Source of the DNA: Sphingomonas endophytica
GTDB taxonomy: Bacteria > Pseudomonadota > Alphaproteobacteria > Sphingomonadales > Sphingomonadaceae
Assembly: GCF_014199415.1 (NCBI RefSeq)
Contig: NZ_JACIJN010000007.1
Span: 124,001 to 188,000, forward strand
DNA: 64,000 nt
Direction: 5' to 3'
Shown here piece by piece: positions 9,011 to 16,452 of the stretch (its first letter is position 1; each line of letters opens with the position of its first letter). The notes below the pieces were generated by a model. The model was not told where the DNA came from, searched no databases, and was given only the letters and a program-made list of their open reading frames with translations. A program made the position numbers and the translations under genes.

Positions 9011-10017
9011 AGGCGACCGAAGCGCGGCTGACGGCGGCGCTCGACCGGCCTCCCACCGACATCCGCCTGTATCTCCTGCACGGCCCGGACGAGGCGGTCG
9101 CGCAGGCGTTTGTCGCGCGGTTGGCGAAGGCGATGGGCGAGGGTGCGGAGCGTGTCGATCTCGACGGGCCGACGTTGCGCGGTGATCCGGTGAGACTGGC
9201 GGATGAAGCGGCGGCGCTGTCGCTGTTCGGTGGTGCGCGCTTCGTCCGGGTGACCGGCGCGGGCGAGGAGTCGCTGGAAGCGGTCTCCGCCTTGCTCGCC
9301 GCCGAGCAGGCCGGCAACCCCGCGATCGTCCTCGCGCCGACCGTCAAGGCGACGGGCAAGCTGGTGAAGACGGCGATCGAATCGGACCGTGCGCTGGCGT
9401 TTGCTTGCTATCCGCCCGGCGCGCGCGATGCGGCGGCGATCGTCGCCGATCTTGCTCGCGCGGCGGGGCTGCGGCTCTCGCCGGCGGCGGTGCAGCGCAT
9501 CATCCGGGGCAGCGATGGTGACCGGGCGGTGATGATGCGCGAGGTCGAGAAGCTCGCGCTTTATCTCGACGCTGCCCCCGATCGCCCGGTTGACGCGGAT
9601 GACGGCGCGCTGGCGGCGATCGGCGCGGAAATCGCCGAGGGCGAGATCGGCGAAGTCGTGCTCGCGATCACCGCGGGGCAGGTCGACGTTCTGATCGATG
9701 GGCTACGGCGGATGAACGGGCCGGATGCCTCACCGATCCCGATCCTGCGCGCTTTGGGACGCCGGCTGGTCACGCTCGCGGAGATGCGCGCGGCGGTCGA
9801 GGCGGGCGAGGGGGCCGAGCAGGTGATGAAGCGTCACCGTGTCTTCTGGCGCGAAGAGGCCGCGACCGCCGCTGCGCTGCGCCGCTGGACGCTGCCGATG
9901 CTCGCCAGCGCACAGGAGTCGGCACGCCGCGCCGAGCGCGAGGTTATCGCCGCCGGTCCCGCCGGGCGCATCGTCGCCGACCATTTCCTGCTGCGGATGA
10001 CGCGCGCCGCGCGTTAG
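9007..10017 (+). CDS. holA: DNA polymerase III delta subunit
   Basis: A 336-aa protein matching HolA, the clamp-loader subunit that opens the beta sliding clamp. Visible are an early YLLHGPDEAVAQAF segment (degenerate P-loop region), a LFGGARFVRV strand near residue 75, and PAAVQRIIRGSDGDRAVMMRE near 160, matching domain II/III boundaries of the family. Length is typical. Position after leuS-lptE is conserved in Proteobacteria. Its last four bases overlap the stop of convergent parB. Confidence 0.88.
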   Translation: MKATEARLTAALDRPPTDIRLYLLHGPDEAVAQAFVARLAKAMGEGAERVDLDGPTLRGDPVRLADEAAALSLFGGARFVRVTGAGEESLEAVSALLAAEQAGNPAIVLAPTVKATGKLVKTAIESDRALAFACYPPGARDAAAIVADLARAAGLRLSPAAVQRIIRGSDGDRAVMMREVEKLALYLDAAPDRPVDADDGALAAIGAEIAEGEIGEVVLAITAGQVDVLIDGLRRMNGPDASPIPILRALGRRLVTLAEMRAAVEAGEGAEQVMKRHRVFWREEAATAAALRRWTLPMLASAQESARRAEREVIAAGPAGRIVADHFLLRMTRAAR

Positions 10018-10934
10018 ATCCGCTCTCCGCTCAGTCGCTGGCACACCATGTCGAGTTGCTCCAGCGAGCTGTAATCGAGCGTGAGCGACCCGCGGCCATC
10101 GTCGTTGAACACGATCGAGACCCTCAGCCCGAGCAGATCAGCGAGCTGGCGTTCGAGCGCCTCGATATCGGCACTGCCTGCGCCCGCCGGCGCGGCCTGC
10201 GCGGGACGCGGCGATCCGCCGCGGGTCGTCGGCGCACCATGTTTGTCGTGGCTGGCGAGCTTCTCGGTCTGCCGCACCGACAGTCCTTGCGACAGCACTT
10301 GATCGGCGAGCGCCACCGGATCGGCGGCGCCGACCAGCGCGCGCGCATGGCCCATCGCCAATTTGCCTTCGACGACCTGCGCCTGCACCTCGGGCGGCAG
10401 ATCGAGCAGCCGAAGAAGATTGGCGACATGGCTGCGCGACTTATGGACTGCGCGCGCCAGCTCCTCCTGCGTATGGCCGAACTCGTCGAGAAGTCGTTGA
10501 TAGGCGCGCGCTTCTTCGATCGCGTTCAGGTCTTGGCGCTGGATATTCTCGAGCAACGCGATCTGCAGCGTCTCGCTGTCGGAATAGTCGCGAACGACGA
10601 CCGGCACTTCATGGAGCCGCGCGCGCTGCGCGGCACGCCAGCGCCGCTCGCCGGCGACGATCTGGAAATCGTGCCCGTGCGGTCGAACGATGATCGGCTG
10701 GATGACGCCGCGTTGCGCGATCGACGCGGCGAGTTCGTCGAGCGCCGCTTCGTCGAAGTGGCGGCGCGGCTGCTCGGGGTGGGGTGCGATCGAGGAGACC
10801 GGGATCATCCGTACCGCGCCACGCGCTGCGCCCTTCTCGCCGGTGTCGCGTTCGTCCTGTGCCACGTCGCCCAGCAGCGCGTTGAGACCACGGCCGAGGC
10901 CCCCCTTGCCACGGCGGGAAGAAAAATCACTCAC
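10014..10934 (-). CDS. parB: chromosome partitioning protein ParB
   Basis: A 306-aa ParB. The N-terminal CTPase domain shows PEQPRRHFDE and the GERRWRAAQRA motif (near residues 60-110), a central helix-turn-helix includes HTQEELARAVHKSRSHVANLLRL, and a C-terminal dimerisation segment ends the protein. ParB binds parS, spreads as a CTP-dependent clamp and stimulates ParA. Three identical parS-type sites are present nearby. The gene overlaps parA by four bases and is the last gene of the DUF6489-mnmE-mnmG-rsmG-parA-parB chain. Confidence 0.96.
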   Translation of the reverse strand: MSDFSSRRGKGGLGRGLNALLGDVAQDERDTGEKGAARGAVRMIPVSSIAPHPEQPRRHFDEAALDELAASIAQRGVIQPIIVRPHGHDFQIVAGERRWRAAQRARLHEVPVVVRDYSDSETLQIALLENIQRQDLNAIEEARAYQRLLDEFGHTQEELARAVHKSRSHVANLLRLLDLPPEVQAQVVEGKLAMGHARALVGAADPVALADQVLSQGLSVRQTEKLASHDKHGAPTTRGGSPRPAQAAPAGAGSADIEALERQLADLLGLRVSIVFNDDGRGSLTLDYSSLEQLDMVCQRLSGERI

Positions 10935-11713
10935 GCGGCTTCATTCTCCATCTGCGGCAGACGTCGGATCAATTCACGCGCCAGCGCAATATAGGCTTCC
11001 GACCCACTGCATTTGTGGTCGTAGATCAGCGCAGGTAGACCGTGGCTCGGCGCTTCGGACAGCCGCACGTTGCGCGGGATCACCGTGTCGAACACGACAT
11101 TGCCCAGCACCGCGCGCACATCGGTCGACACCTGTTCGGTCAGCCGGTTGCGGCGATCGTACATCGTCAGCGCCACACCGAGGATCGCCAACGACGGGTT
11201 GAAGCGCGAGCGGATTCGCTCGACGGTGTTGAGCAACTGGCTGAGCCCCTCAAGCGCGAAGAACTCGCATTGCAGCGGGACGAACAGTGCGTCTGCCGCC
11301 ACCATCGCATTGACGGTCAGCAGGCCGAGCGACGGCGGACAATCGATCAACACGATGTCCCACACCCGCGTCGCCTTTTGAAAGGCGCGCCGCAGGCGAT
11401 GGGTGCGCTCTTCAAACTCGATCAACTCGATTTCGGCACCCGACAAGTCGACCGTTGCAGGAAGAACGTCGAGCAACGGGATCTCGGTAGCGACCGCCGC
11501 TTCGGCAACGCCGTCGCAGTCGATCAGAATGTCATAGCTCGAACGCTGTCGTTGCGCCTGGTTGATCCCCAGTCCCGTCGAGGCGTTACCCTGCGGATCC
11601 ATATCTACCAGCAGCACGCGATTGCCAGACGCGGCGAGCGCGGTCGCGAGATTGATCGCGCTGGTGGTCTTTCCAACGCCGCCTTTTTGATTGGCCACCG
11701 CGATGCAGAACAT
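10931..11713 (-). CDS. parA: chromosome partitioning ATPase ParA
   Basis: A 260-aa ParA/Soj ATPase. The deviant Walker A is KGGVGKTT at residues 10-17, Walker A' is VLLVDMDPQGNAS near 36, and Walker B is VLIDCPPSLGLL near 120. It drives origin segregation along the nucleoid with ParB. Its ATG overlaps the rsmG stop by one base (TGATG) and its stop overlaps the parB start, so all three are probably co-translated. Confidence 0.97.
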   Translation of the reverse strand: MFCIAVANQKGGVGKTTSAINLATALAASGNRVLLVDMDPQGNASTGLGINQAQRQRSSYDILIDCDGVAEAAVATEIPLLDVLPATVDLSGAEIELIEFEERTHRLRRAFQKATRVWDIVLIDCPPSLGLLTVNAMVAADALFVPLQCEFFALEGLSQLLNTVERIRSRFNPSLAILGVALTMYDRRNRLTEQVSTDVRAVLGNVVFDTVIPRNVRLSEAPSHGLPALIYDHKCSGSEAYIALARELIRRLPQMENEAA

Positions 11714-12321
11714 CAGGTTCTCACTCCATCGGCGATCACGATCACCGAAGCGGGATCAGTGACACTTTGTTCCACGTGAAACATGCTGCGCCATTTGGCT
11801 GGCAGCATCGCTACCTCACTATCACCATTCTTCCCACGCGGAAGGATCAATCGCGTCCCATCATGACGAAGGTGGCCCGTGATGGTGACGAGATCGGGGA
11901 TGCTGGCCACGGCACGCGCGCTGATTACGTCCGCGCGTCCGGTCACCGCTTCCGCTTTGCTCTTTGCGACGGTGACATGGGCAAGCTGCAATTGATGCGC
12001 GACGTGTTCGAGAAATTCTACCCGTCGGCCACGCGGCTCGACGAGCGTCACCTGCACGTTCGTCAACATGGCCACCACCATACCAGGGAATCCCGGCCCG
12101 GAGCCGATGTCGAACCAGGTGCGAGCGCGATCCGGCAAGTAGGTGATAAGCTGCGCTGAATCGACGATGTGGCGGTTCCAGATCGTCTCTCGCGACGCCG
12201 GCGAAATCAGGTTTTGCCGCTCGTTTTCTTCGAGCACCATTGCGCGAAAACGATCGAGCTTGTCGGTCGCGGCATCACCGAACGTTGCCTTGCACCAGGC
12301 CAGCGCTTCATCTTCGGTCAT
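11713..12321 (-). CDS. rsmG: 16S rRNA (guanine527-N7)-methyltransferase
   Basis: A 202-aa RsmG (GidB), which methylates G527 of 16S rRNA. The family segment ENERQNLIS...WNRHIVDS lies near residues 32-54 and the SAM-binding loop is WFDIGSGPGFPG near 69. The start overlaps the mnmG stop by four bases. The C-terminal tail is unusual: codons about 180-185 (FHVEQ) are specified by a perfect parS-type sequence, so the partition site is embedded in the end of this gene. Confidence 0.94.
   Translation of the reverse strand: MTEDEALAWCKATFGDAATDKLDRFRAMVLEENERQNLISPASRETIWNRHIVDSAQLITYLPDRARTWFDIGSGPGFPGMVVAMLTNVQVTLVEPRGRRVEFLEHVAHQLQLAHVTVAKSKAEAVTGRADVISARAVASIPDLVTITGHLRHDGTRLILPRGKNGDSEVAMLPAKWRSMFHVEQSVTDPASVIVIADGVRT
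11768..11783. promoter_or_regulatory. parS site 1 (inside rsmG)
   Basis: The 16-mer TGTTCCACGTGAAACA is one base off the symmetric ParB site TGTTTCACGTGAAACA. It lies in the 3' part of rsmG, about 55 bp upstream of the parA start codon. It is the exact reverse complement of sites 2 and 3. ParB binding here could also affect parAB expression, which is inference. Confidence 0.9.
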
Positions 12322-14039
12322 GTGCGCTTCCGCGAATGGAGCCAGAGCGCTGCGACGGCTGCTGGCGTCACGCCACGCACGCGTGAGGCTTCATCAAGCG
12401 TCTTTGGCGAGGCGCGCTCCAGTCGCTCGATCATCTCGGTCGACAGGCCGGGCACCGAGCGAAGCGACAGAGTGTCGGAGGAAATCGCAACATCGCCGTC
12501 GCGCCGCATACGAGCGATCTCTTCGCTCTGCCGCTCGAGATAGGGTGCATAACGGCGATCCTCCTCGATCTCGCGCAGGATGTCGGCATCGACACCGTCC
12601 TGTATGCCATCGCGGGCCGCGTCCCGCATCGCGTGACGCTGCCGGAGATGCGCCTGCCGCGCTGGGGTGAGTACCCCCAGCGTATCCGCCCATCCGGATA
12701 AACGAGCTTCGGCATTGTCGGCCCGCAAAGCCAGCCGATACTCGGCGCGCGCAGTGAGCATCCGGTACGGCTCGCTGACCCCCTGAAGAACCAGGTCATC
12801 AATCATCACGCCGATATAGCCGCGCGCGCGGTCGACGGTCGTCGGCGCAAGATCATGCGCCAGCGCCGCCGCATTGCAGCCCGCGATGACGCCTTGCGCG
12901 GCGGCCTCTTCATAGCCGGTCGTACCATTAAGCTGGCCGGCGCAAAACAATCCGTGGATCGCCGCCAAGGCGAGACGATGATCGAGTGCCCGCGGGTCGA
13001 TGTAATCATATTCAACCGCATAGCCGTATTGGACAATCTGCGCGCGCTCCAATCCTGCGACCGATCGCACCAGAGCGTCCTGCACCTCGGCGCTCAACGA
13101 TGTCGAGATGCCGTTCGGGTAGATCCATGGATCGTCCAGACCTTCCGGTTCCAGAAAGATCTGGTGACCGTCGCGGTCGCCGAAGCGATGGACCTTATCC
13201 TCGATCGACGGACAATAACGCGGCCCGCCTCCCTCAATGTCCCCACCGAACAGCGGCGACGTCGTCAGACCGTTGCGGATAATGTCGTGTGTCGCTGCCG
13301 AGGTGCGGGTGATCGCGCAGGCAAGTTGCGGCAGCCGGGGCGTGCGGGTCATCGGCGACATGCGCCACTCGTCATTATCGGAAGGCTGTGGCTCCAACGC
13401 GCCCCAGTCGACCGTCCGCCCGTCCAGCCGCGGCGGCGTCCCGGTCTTGAGGCGACCCATTGGCAGTCGTAACGCGCGGAGCTGCTCGCCCAGTCGATTT
13501 GCCGGACGCTCGTCGATACGGCCCCCGGCGGCTCGATCGAGTCCACGAAAAATTTTGCCGCCGAGGAAAGTCCCGGTCGCCAGCACCACGGCGGTCGTGC
13601 CGATCGTGCTGCCATCCGCCAGTGCAACGCTGGCGACCGATCCATTCGTAAGGTGCAGCGCAAACGCCTCACCTTCGATCAACGTAAGATTGGCATAGCG
13701 GGCAAGCTGGTGCTGGATTGACGCACGATAGCGGCGACGATCGGCCTGCACTCGTGGCCCTTGGACCGCCAGCCCCTTTGAGCGATTCAGCATTCGATGA
13801 TGGATCGCGGCGTCGTCTGCGGCACGCGCCATCAAGCCGTCAAGCGCGTCGACCTCGCGGACGAGATGCCCCTTGCCCAAGCCACCAATCGATGGGTTGC
13901 AGGACATCGTTCCGATCTGCGCAAGCGACTGACTGACCAGCGCGACCGACGCGCCGCGCCGCGCGGCGGCGGCCGCCGCCTCGGTACCGGCATGACCGCC
14001 GCCCACCACCACAACGTCGAACTGTTTCACGTGGAACAC
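12318..14039 (-). CDS. mnmG: tRNA uridine 5-carboxymethylaminomethyl modification enzyme MnmG
   Basis: An FAD protein of 573 aa that, with MnmE, builds cmnm5U34 in tRNAs. The FAD-binding GGGHAGTEAA is at residues 13-22, the family segment SCNPSIGGLGKGHLV near 47, and VLATGTFLGGKI near 150; the C-terminal helical domain ends ALWLHSRKR. It is roughly 40 residues shorter than E. coli MnmG, which I attribute to loop trimming. The start is GTG at 14039, whose first codons (VFHVKQ) are made of a parS site. The gene directly abuts mnmE with no spacer. Confidence 0.94.
   Translation of the reverse strand: MFHVKQFDVVVVGGGHAGTEAAAAAARRGASVALVSQSLAQIGTMSCNPSIGGLGKGHLVREVDALDGLMARAADDAAIHHRMLNRSKGLAVQGPRVQADRRRYRASIQHQLARYANLTLIEGEAFALHLTNGSVASVALADGSTIGTTAVVLATGTFLGGKIFRGLDRAAGGRIDERPANRLGEQLRALRLPMGRLKTGTPPRLDGRTVDWGALEPQPSDNDEWRMSPMTRTPRLPQLACAITRTSAATHDIIRNGLTTSPLFGGDIEGGGPRYCPSIEDKVHRFGDRDGHQIFLEPEGLDDPWIYPNGISTSLSAEVQDALVRSVAGLERAQIVQYGYAVEYDYIDPRALDHRLALAAIHGLFCAGQLNGTTGYEEAAAQGVIAGCNAAALAHDLAPTTVDRARGYIGVMIDDLVLQGVSEPYRMLTARAEYRLALRADNAEARLSGWADTLGVLTPARQAHLRQRHAMRDAARDGIQDGVDADILREIEEDRRYAPYLERQSEEIARMRRDGDVAISSDTLSLRSVPGLSTEMIERLERASPKTLDEASRVRGVTPAAVAALWLHSRKRT
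14023..14038. promoter_or_regulatory. parS site 2 (at the mnmG start codon)
   Basis: The 16-mer TGTTTCACGTGGAACA covers the first five to six codons of mnmG, including part of its GTG start. It is identical to site 3 and the reverse complement of site 1. The mnmG start is fixed by this placement: the common alphaproteobacterial N-terminus FHVK(H/Q) of MnmG is parS-encoded sequence. Confidence 0.9.
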
Positions 14040-15314
14040 TCACTTGCCCAGGCAGAAGCGACCAAAAAGGGCGTCGAGCATCGCCTCTGTCGCATCGCGC
14101 CCCAATATCGCCGCCAATGCCCGATTTGCAATGCGCAGATGTTCCGCATCAAGGAGGAGATCATGGCCATCGACAGCCTGCAAAGCCGACAGTGCTTCGC
14201 TCAGCAGCGAGCGATGCCGTGCGTGCAGTGCCCCACTGGCGAGGTCACCGATAAGCTGCTGCGAGCGTTGTGAAATAATCGCCCAAAGCGCATCAATCGA
14301 CGCTTGGTCATGGACCGAGGTCACATGATCGACGCTGACGCGATCGTGTTCTAGTTCGTCGCCGCGTGCCCCGATCTTCAATGCGTTTGCCGGCGCCGCG
14401 TCGGGCTCCCCCAACCACAGGATCAGGTCGGCAACGTCGAGCTGCGCTTTAGCACGCGTGATGCCGATAGCCTCGATGGGGTCCGCCGTCTGGTTTGTCA
14501 GTCCGGCGGTATCGACAAGACGATAGGGAAGGCCGGCGCGAATGACGCCAGCCTCGAGGACGTCGCGGGTCGTACCCGCAATATCGGTGACGATCGCCGC
14601 GGGACGTCCCAACAGAGCATTGAACAGCGACGACTTGCCCGCATTGCGCGGTCCGGCAAGCACCACCATCACGCCATCACGCAGCCGCTCGACCGGCGGT
14701 CGGGTCAGCATTGCGGCCATTTCGAGGATCACGGGCGCGAGCAAGGGTGGCAGGTCCAGCCCTGTGGCCTGCGTCACCTCATCCTCATCGCCGAAGTCGA
14801 GCTCCGCCTCCACCCGCGCCGCGGCCATGCTCAGCCGGTCGAGCCAGTCGATAATGGTCCGGCTCATCCCGCCTTCCGCCATTGCGAGCGCGGCGCGGCG
14901 TTGCATGTCGGTTTCGGCTTCAAGCAGGTCCGCCAGCCCCTCCGCCTGCGCCAGATCGAGCCGGCCGTTGATCAGCGCCCGACGTGTAAATTCGCCCGGT
15001 TCGGCACGCCGCAGCCCGACTTGGCTGGCGAGCGCCGCCTCTACTGCCGCGACGACCGCCCGTCCGCCGTGCAAATGGAGTTCGAGCAAATCTTCCCCGG
15101 TCGCGGTCGCCGTGCCCGGAAAGAAAAGCGTAAGCGCCTGATCGAGCGTCCCGCCTTCAACGTCCCGCAGCCGCCGCAGTCCGGCGATCCGAGGCGGGGG
15201 CAAGGTGCCGGCAAGCGCTTCGCCCGCAGCACGGGCGTTCGGCCCGCTGACCCGCACCACGGCAATCGCGGCGGGCGGTCGACCACTGGAGAGCGCGAAG
15301 ATCGTGTCGGTCAT
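14040..15314 (-). CDS. mnmE: tRNA modification GTPase MnmE
   Basis: A 424-aa MnmE (TrmE), partner of MnmG in U34 tRNA modification. The N-terminal folate-binding domain begins TDTIFALSSGRPPAAIAVVRVSG. The G domain carries GPRNAGKSSLFNAL near residue 220, DIAGTTRD near 245 and VDTAGLTNQ near 265. The C-terminal CLGK motif supplies the modification cysteine. I chose ATG 15314, which overlaps the DUF6489 stop (ATGA); the longer frame from 15353 runs into that gene. Confidence 0.95.
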   Translation of the reverse strand: MTDTIFALSSGRPPAAIAVVRVSGPNARAAGEALAGTLPPPRIAGLRRLRDVEGGTLDQALTLFFPGTATATGEDLLELHLHGGRAVVAAVEAALASQVGLRRAEPGEFTRRALINGRLDLAQAEGLADLLEAETDMQRRAALAMAEGGMSRTIIDWLDRLSMAAARVEAELDFGDEDEVTQATGLDLPPLLAPVILEMAAMLTRPPVERLRDGVMVVLAGPRNAGKSSLFNALLGRPAAIVTDIAGTTRDVLEAGVIRAGLPYRLVDTAGLTNQTADPIEAIGITRAKAQLDVADLILWLGEPDAAPANALKIGARGDELEHDRVSVDHVTSVHDQASIDALWAIISQRSQQLIGDLASGALHARHRSLLSEALSALQAVDGHDLLLDAEHLRIANRALAAILGRDATEAMLDALFGRFCLGK

Positions 15315-15547
15315 GCGCCCGGCTTGGTGCCGCTTGCGAACAATTGCCGCCAAAAGTCCATTCCCGCGTCACCAACCGGAGCCCAGCTGCGGAACATCGC
15401 ACCGATCAACTCGGGGGAGGGGCCTTGGCCGTCGATCGTCTCGCGCATTCGCGACAGGAAGTGATCGTGGAGCGGAGTGAGGTCGGGCAGGCCCATCATT
15501 CGCCGTGCTTCCTCCGGTGTGCAATCAACCTCGATCGTGACCTTCAT
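15311..15547 (-). CDS. DUF6489 family protein
   Basis: A 78-aa soluble protein starting MKVTIEVDCTPEEARRMMGLPDLTPLHD and ending in a Trp-containing helix (GMDFWRQLF). It matches DUF6489, a small family found immediately upstream of mnmE in sphingomonads and relatives. It heads the mnmE-mnmG-rsmG-parA-parB chain and overlaps mnmE by four bases. The CTPEEARR-type helix resembles small regulatory or phasin-regulator-like peptides, but function is unknown. Confidence 0.75.
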   Translation of the reverse strand: MKVTIEVDCTPEEARRMMGLPDLTPLHDHFLSRMRETIDGQGPSPELIGAMFRSWAPVGDAGMDFWRQLFASGTKPGA

Positions 15548-15694
15548 GGCTGCGCTCCTCGCTCGCGCCGCCCGCCGGGCGCTGGATTATTCCCGATCTA
15601 TGCGCGCGAACGGTCCTGCGCCGCAATGTCCGGACCGTGGCACTTTGCACGCTGCCATGGTTTATGAGGTCGCACTGGCACGGAGACGCAGCAG

Positions 15695-16387
15695 ATGACC
15701 GATATGATCTCGATCCCGACTCTCGACGCCGCGACGATGCCGGCCTATCGCGCCGCGCCGGCGGACAGCCCGAAGGCCGCGATCATCGTCATCCAGGAAA
15801 TTTTCGGGATCAATGCCGGCATCCGGCGCAAGTGCGACACGCTCGCCGAAGCCGGCTATCTCGCGATCGCGCCCGACCTCTTCTGGCGCATCGAACCGGG
15901 CATCTCGCTTGATCCCGATATCGCTCCGGAAATGCAACGTGCGCTGGCGCTGATGGGGCAATTCGATCAGGACCAAGGTATTCGCGATATCGAAGCCGCA
16001 ATCCGCTTTGCACGCAGCGCCGGGACCGCAAAGGTCGGTGCGGTTGGCTACTGCCTCGGCGGGCGCTTGGCGTTCATGACGGCGACGCGCACCGATATCG
16101 ATGCCAGCGTCGGCTATTATGCGGTCGGCGTCGACGGACTGCTCGGCGAGAAGCATGCGATCGCCAAGCCGCTGCTGCTCCACATCGCCGGCGATGATGG
16201 CTTCGTCGACAGGGAGACTCAGGCAGCGATGCATGCCGGGCTCGACGATCATCCGGAGGTGACGCTCCACGATTATCCCGGCGAGGATCATGGCTTTGCG
16301 ACCGAGTTCGGCCAGCGTCGCTCTGATGCCGCCGCGACGCTGGCGGACCAGCGCACCGCCGCCTTTTTTGCCGAACATCTGGGCTGA
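15695..16387 (+). CDS. dienelactone hydrolase family protein
   Basis: A 230-aa alpha/beta hydrolase of the dienelactone hydrolase family. The nucleophile is Cys in VGYCLGGRLA (near residue 118), the acid is Asp in HIAGDDGFVD (near 168), and the base is His in PGEDHGFATE (near 200). Family members open lactones in aromatic degradation but many have other esterase roles. The predicted protein has no signal peptide. It is divergent from DUF6489 and convergent with ftsK; no degradation genes are nearby, so substrate is unknown. Confidence 0.88.
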   Translation: MTDMISIPTLDAATMPAYRAAPADSPKAAIIVIQEIFGINAGIRRKCDTLAEAGYLAIAPDLFWRIEPGISLDPDIAPEMQRALALMGQFDQDQGIRDIEAAIRFARSAGTAKVGAVGYCLGGRLAFMTATRTDIDASVGYYAVGVDGLLGEKHAIAKPLLLHIAGDDGFVDRETQAAMHAGLDDHPEVTLHDYPGEDHGFATEFGQRRSDAAATLADQRTAAFFAEHLG

Positions 16388-16414
16388 GGCGAGGGACAAA
16401 CCCCAGCAAGACAT

Positions 16415-16445
16415 CGTCGCCCGGACCTTGATCCGGGCGACGACG
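16415..16445. repeat. short palindromic repeat (R3 type) between convergent genes
   Basis: An inverted repeat, CGTCGCCCGGA...TCCGGGCGACG, with a 5-6 nt loop sits between the stops of the dienelactone hydrolase and ftsK genes. It matches the ends of the longer R3 repeats elsewhere in the window and could act as a two-way terminator. Confidence 0.65.
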
Positions 16446-16452
16446 AGCGACC

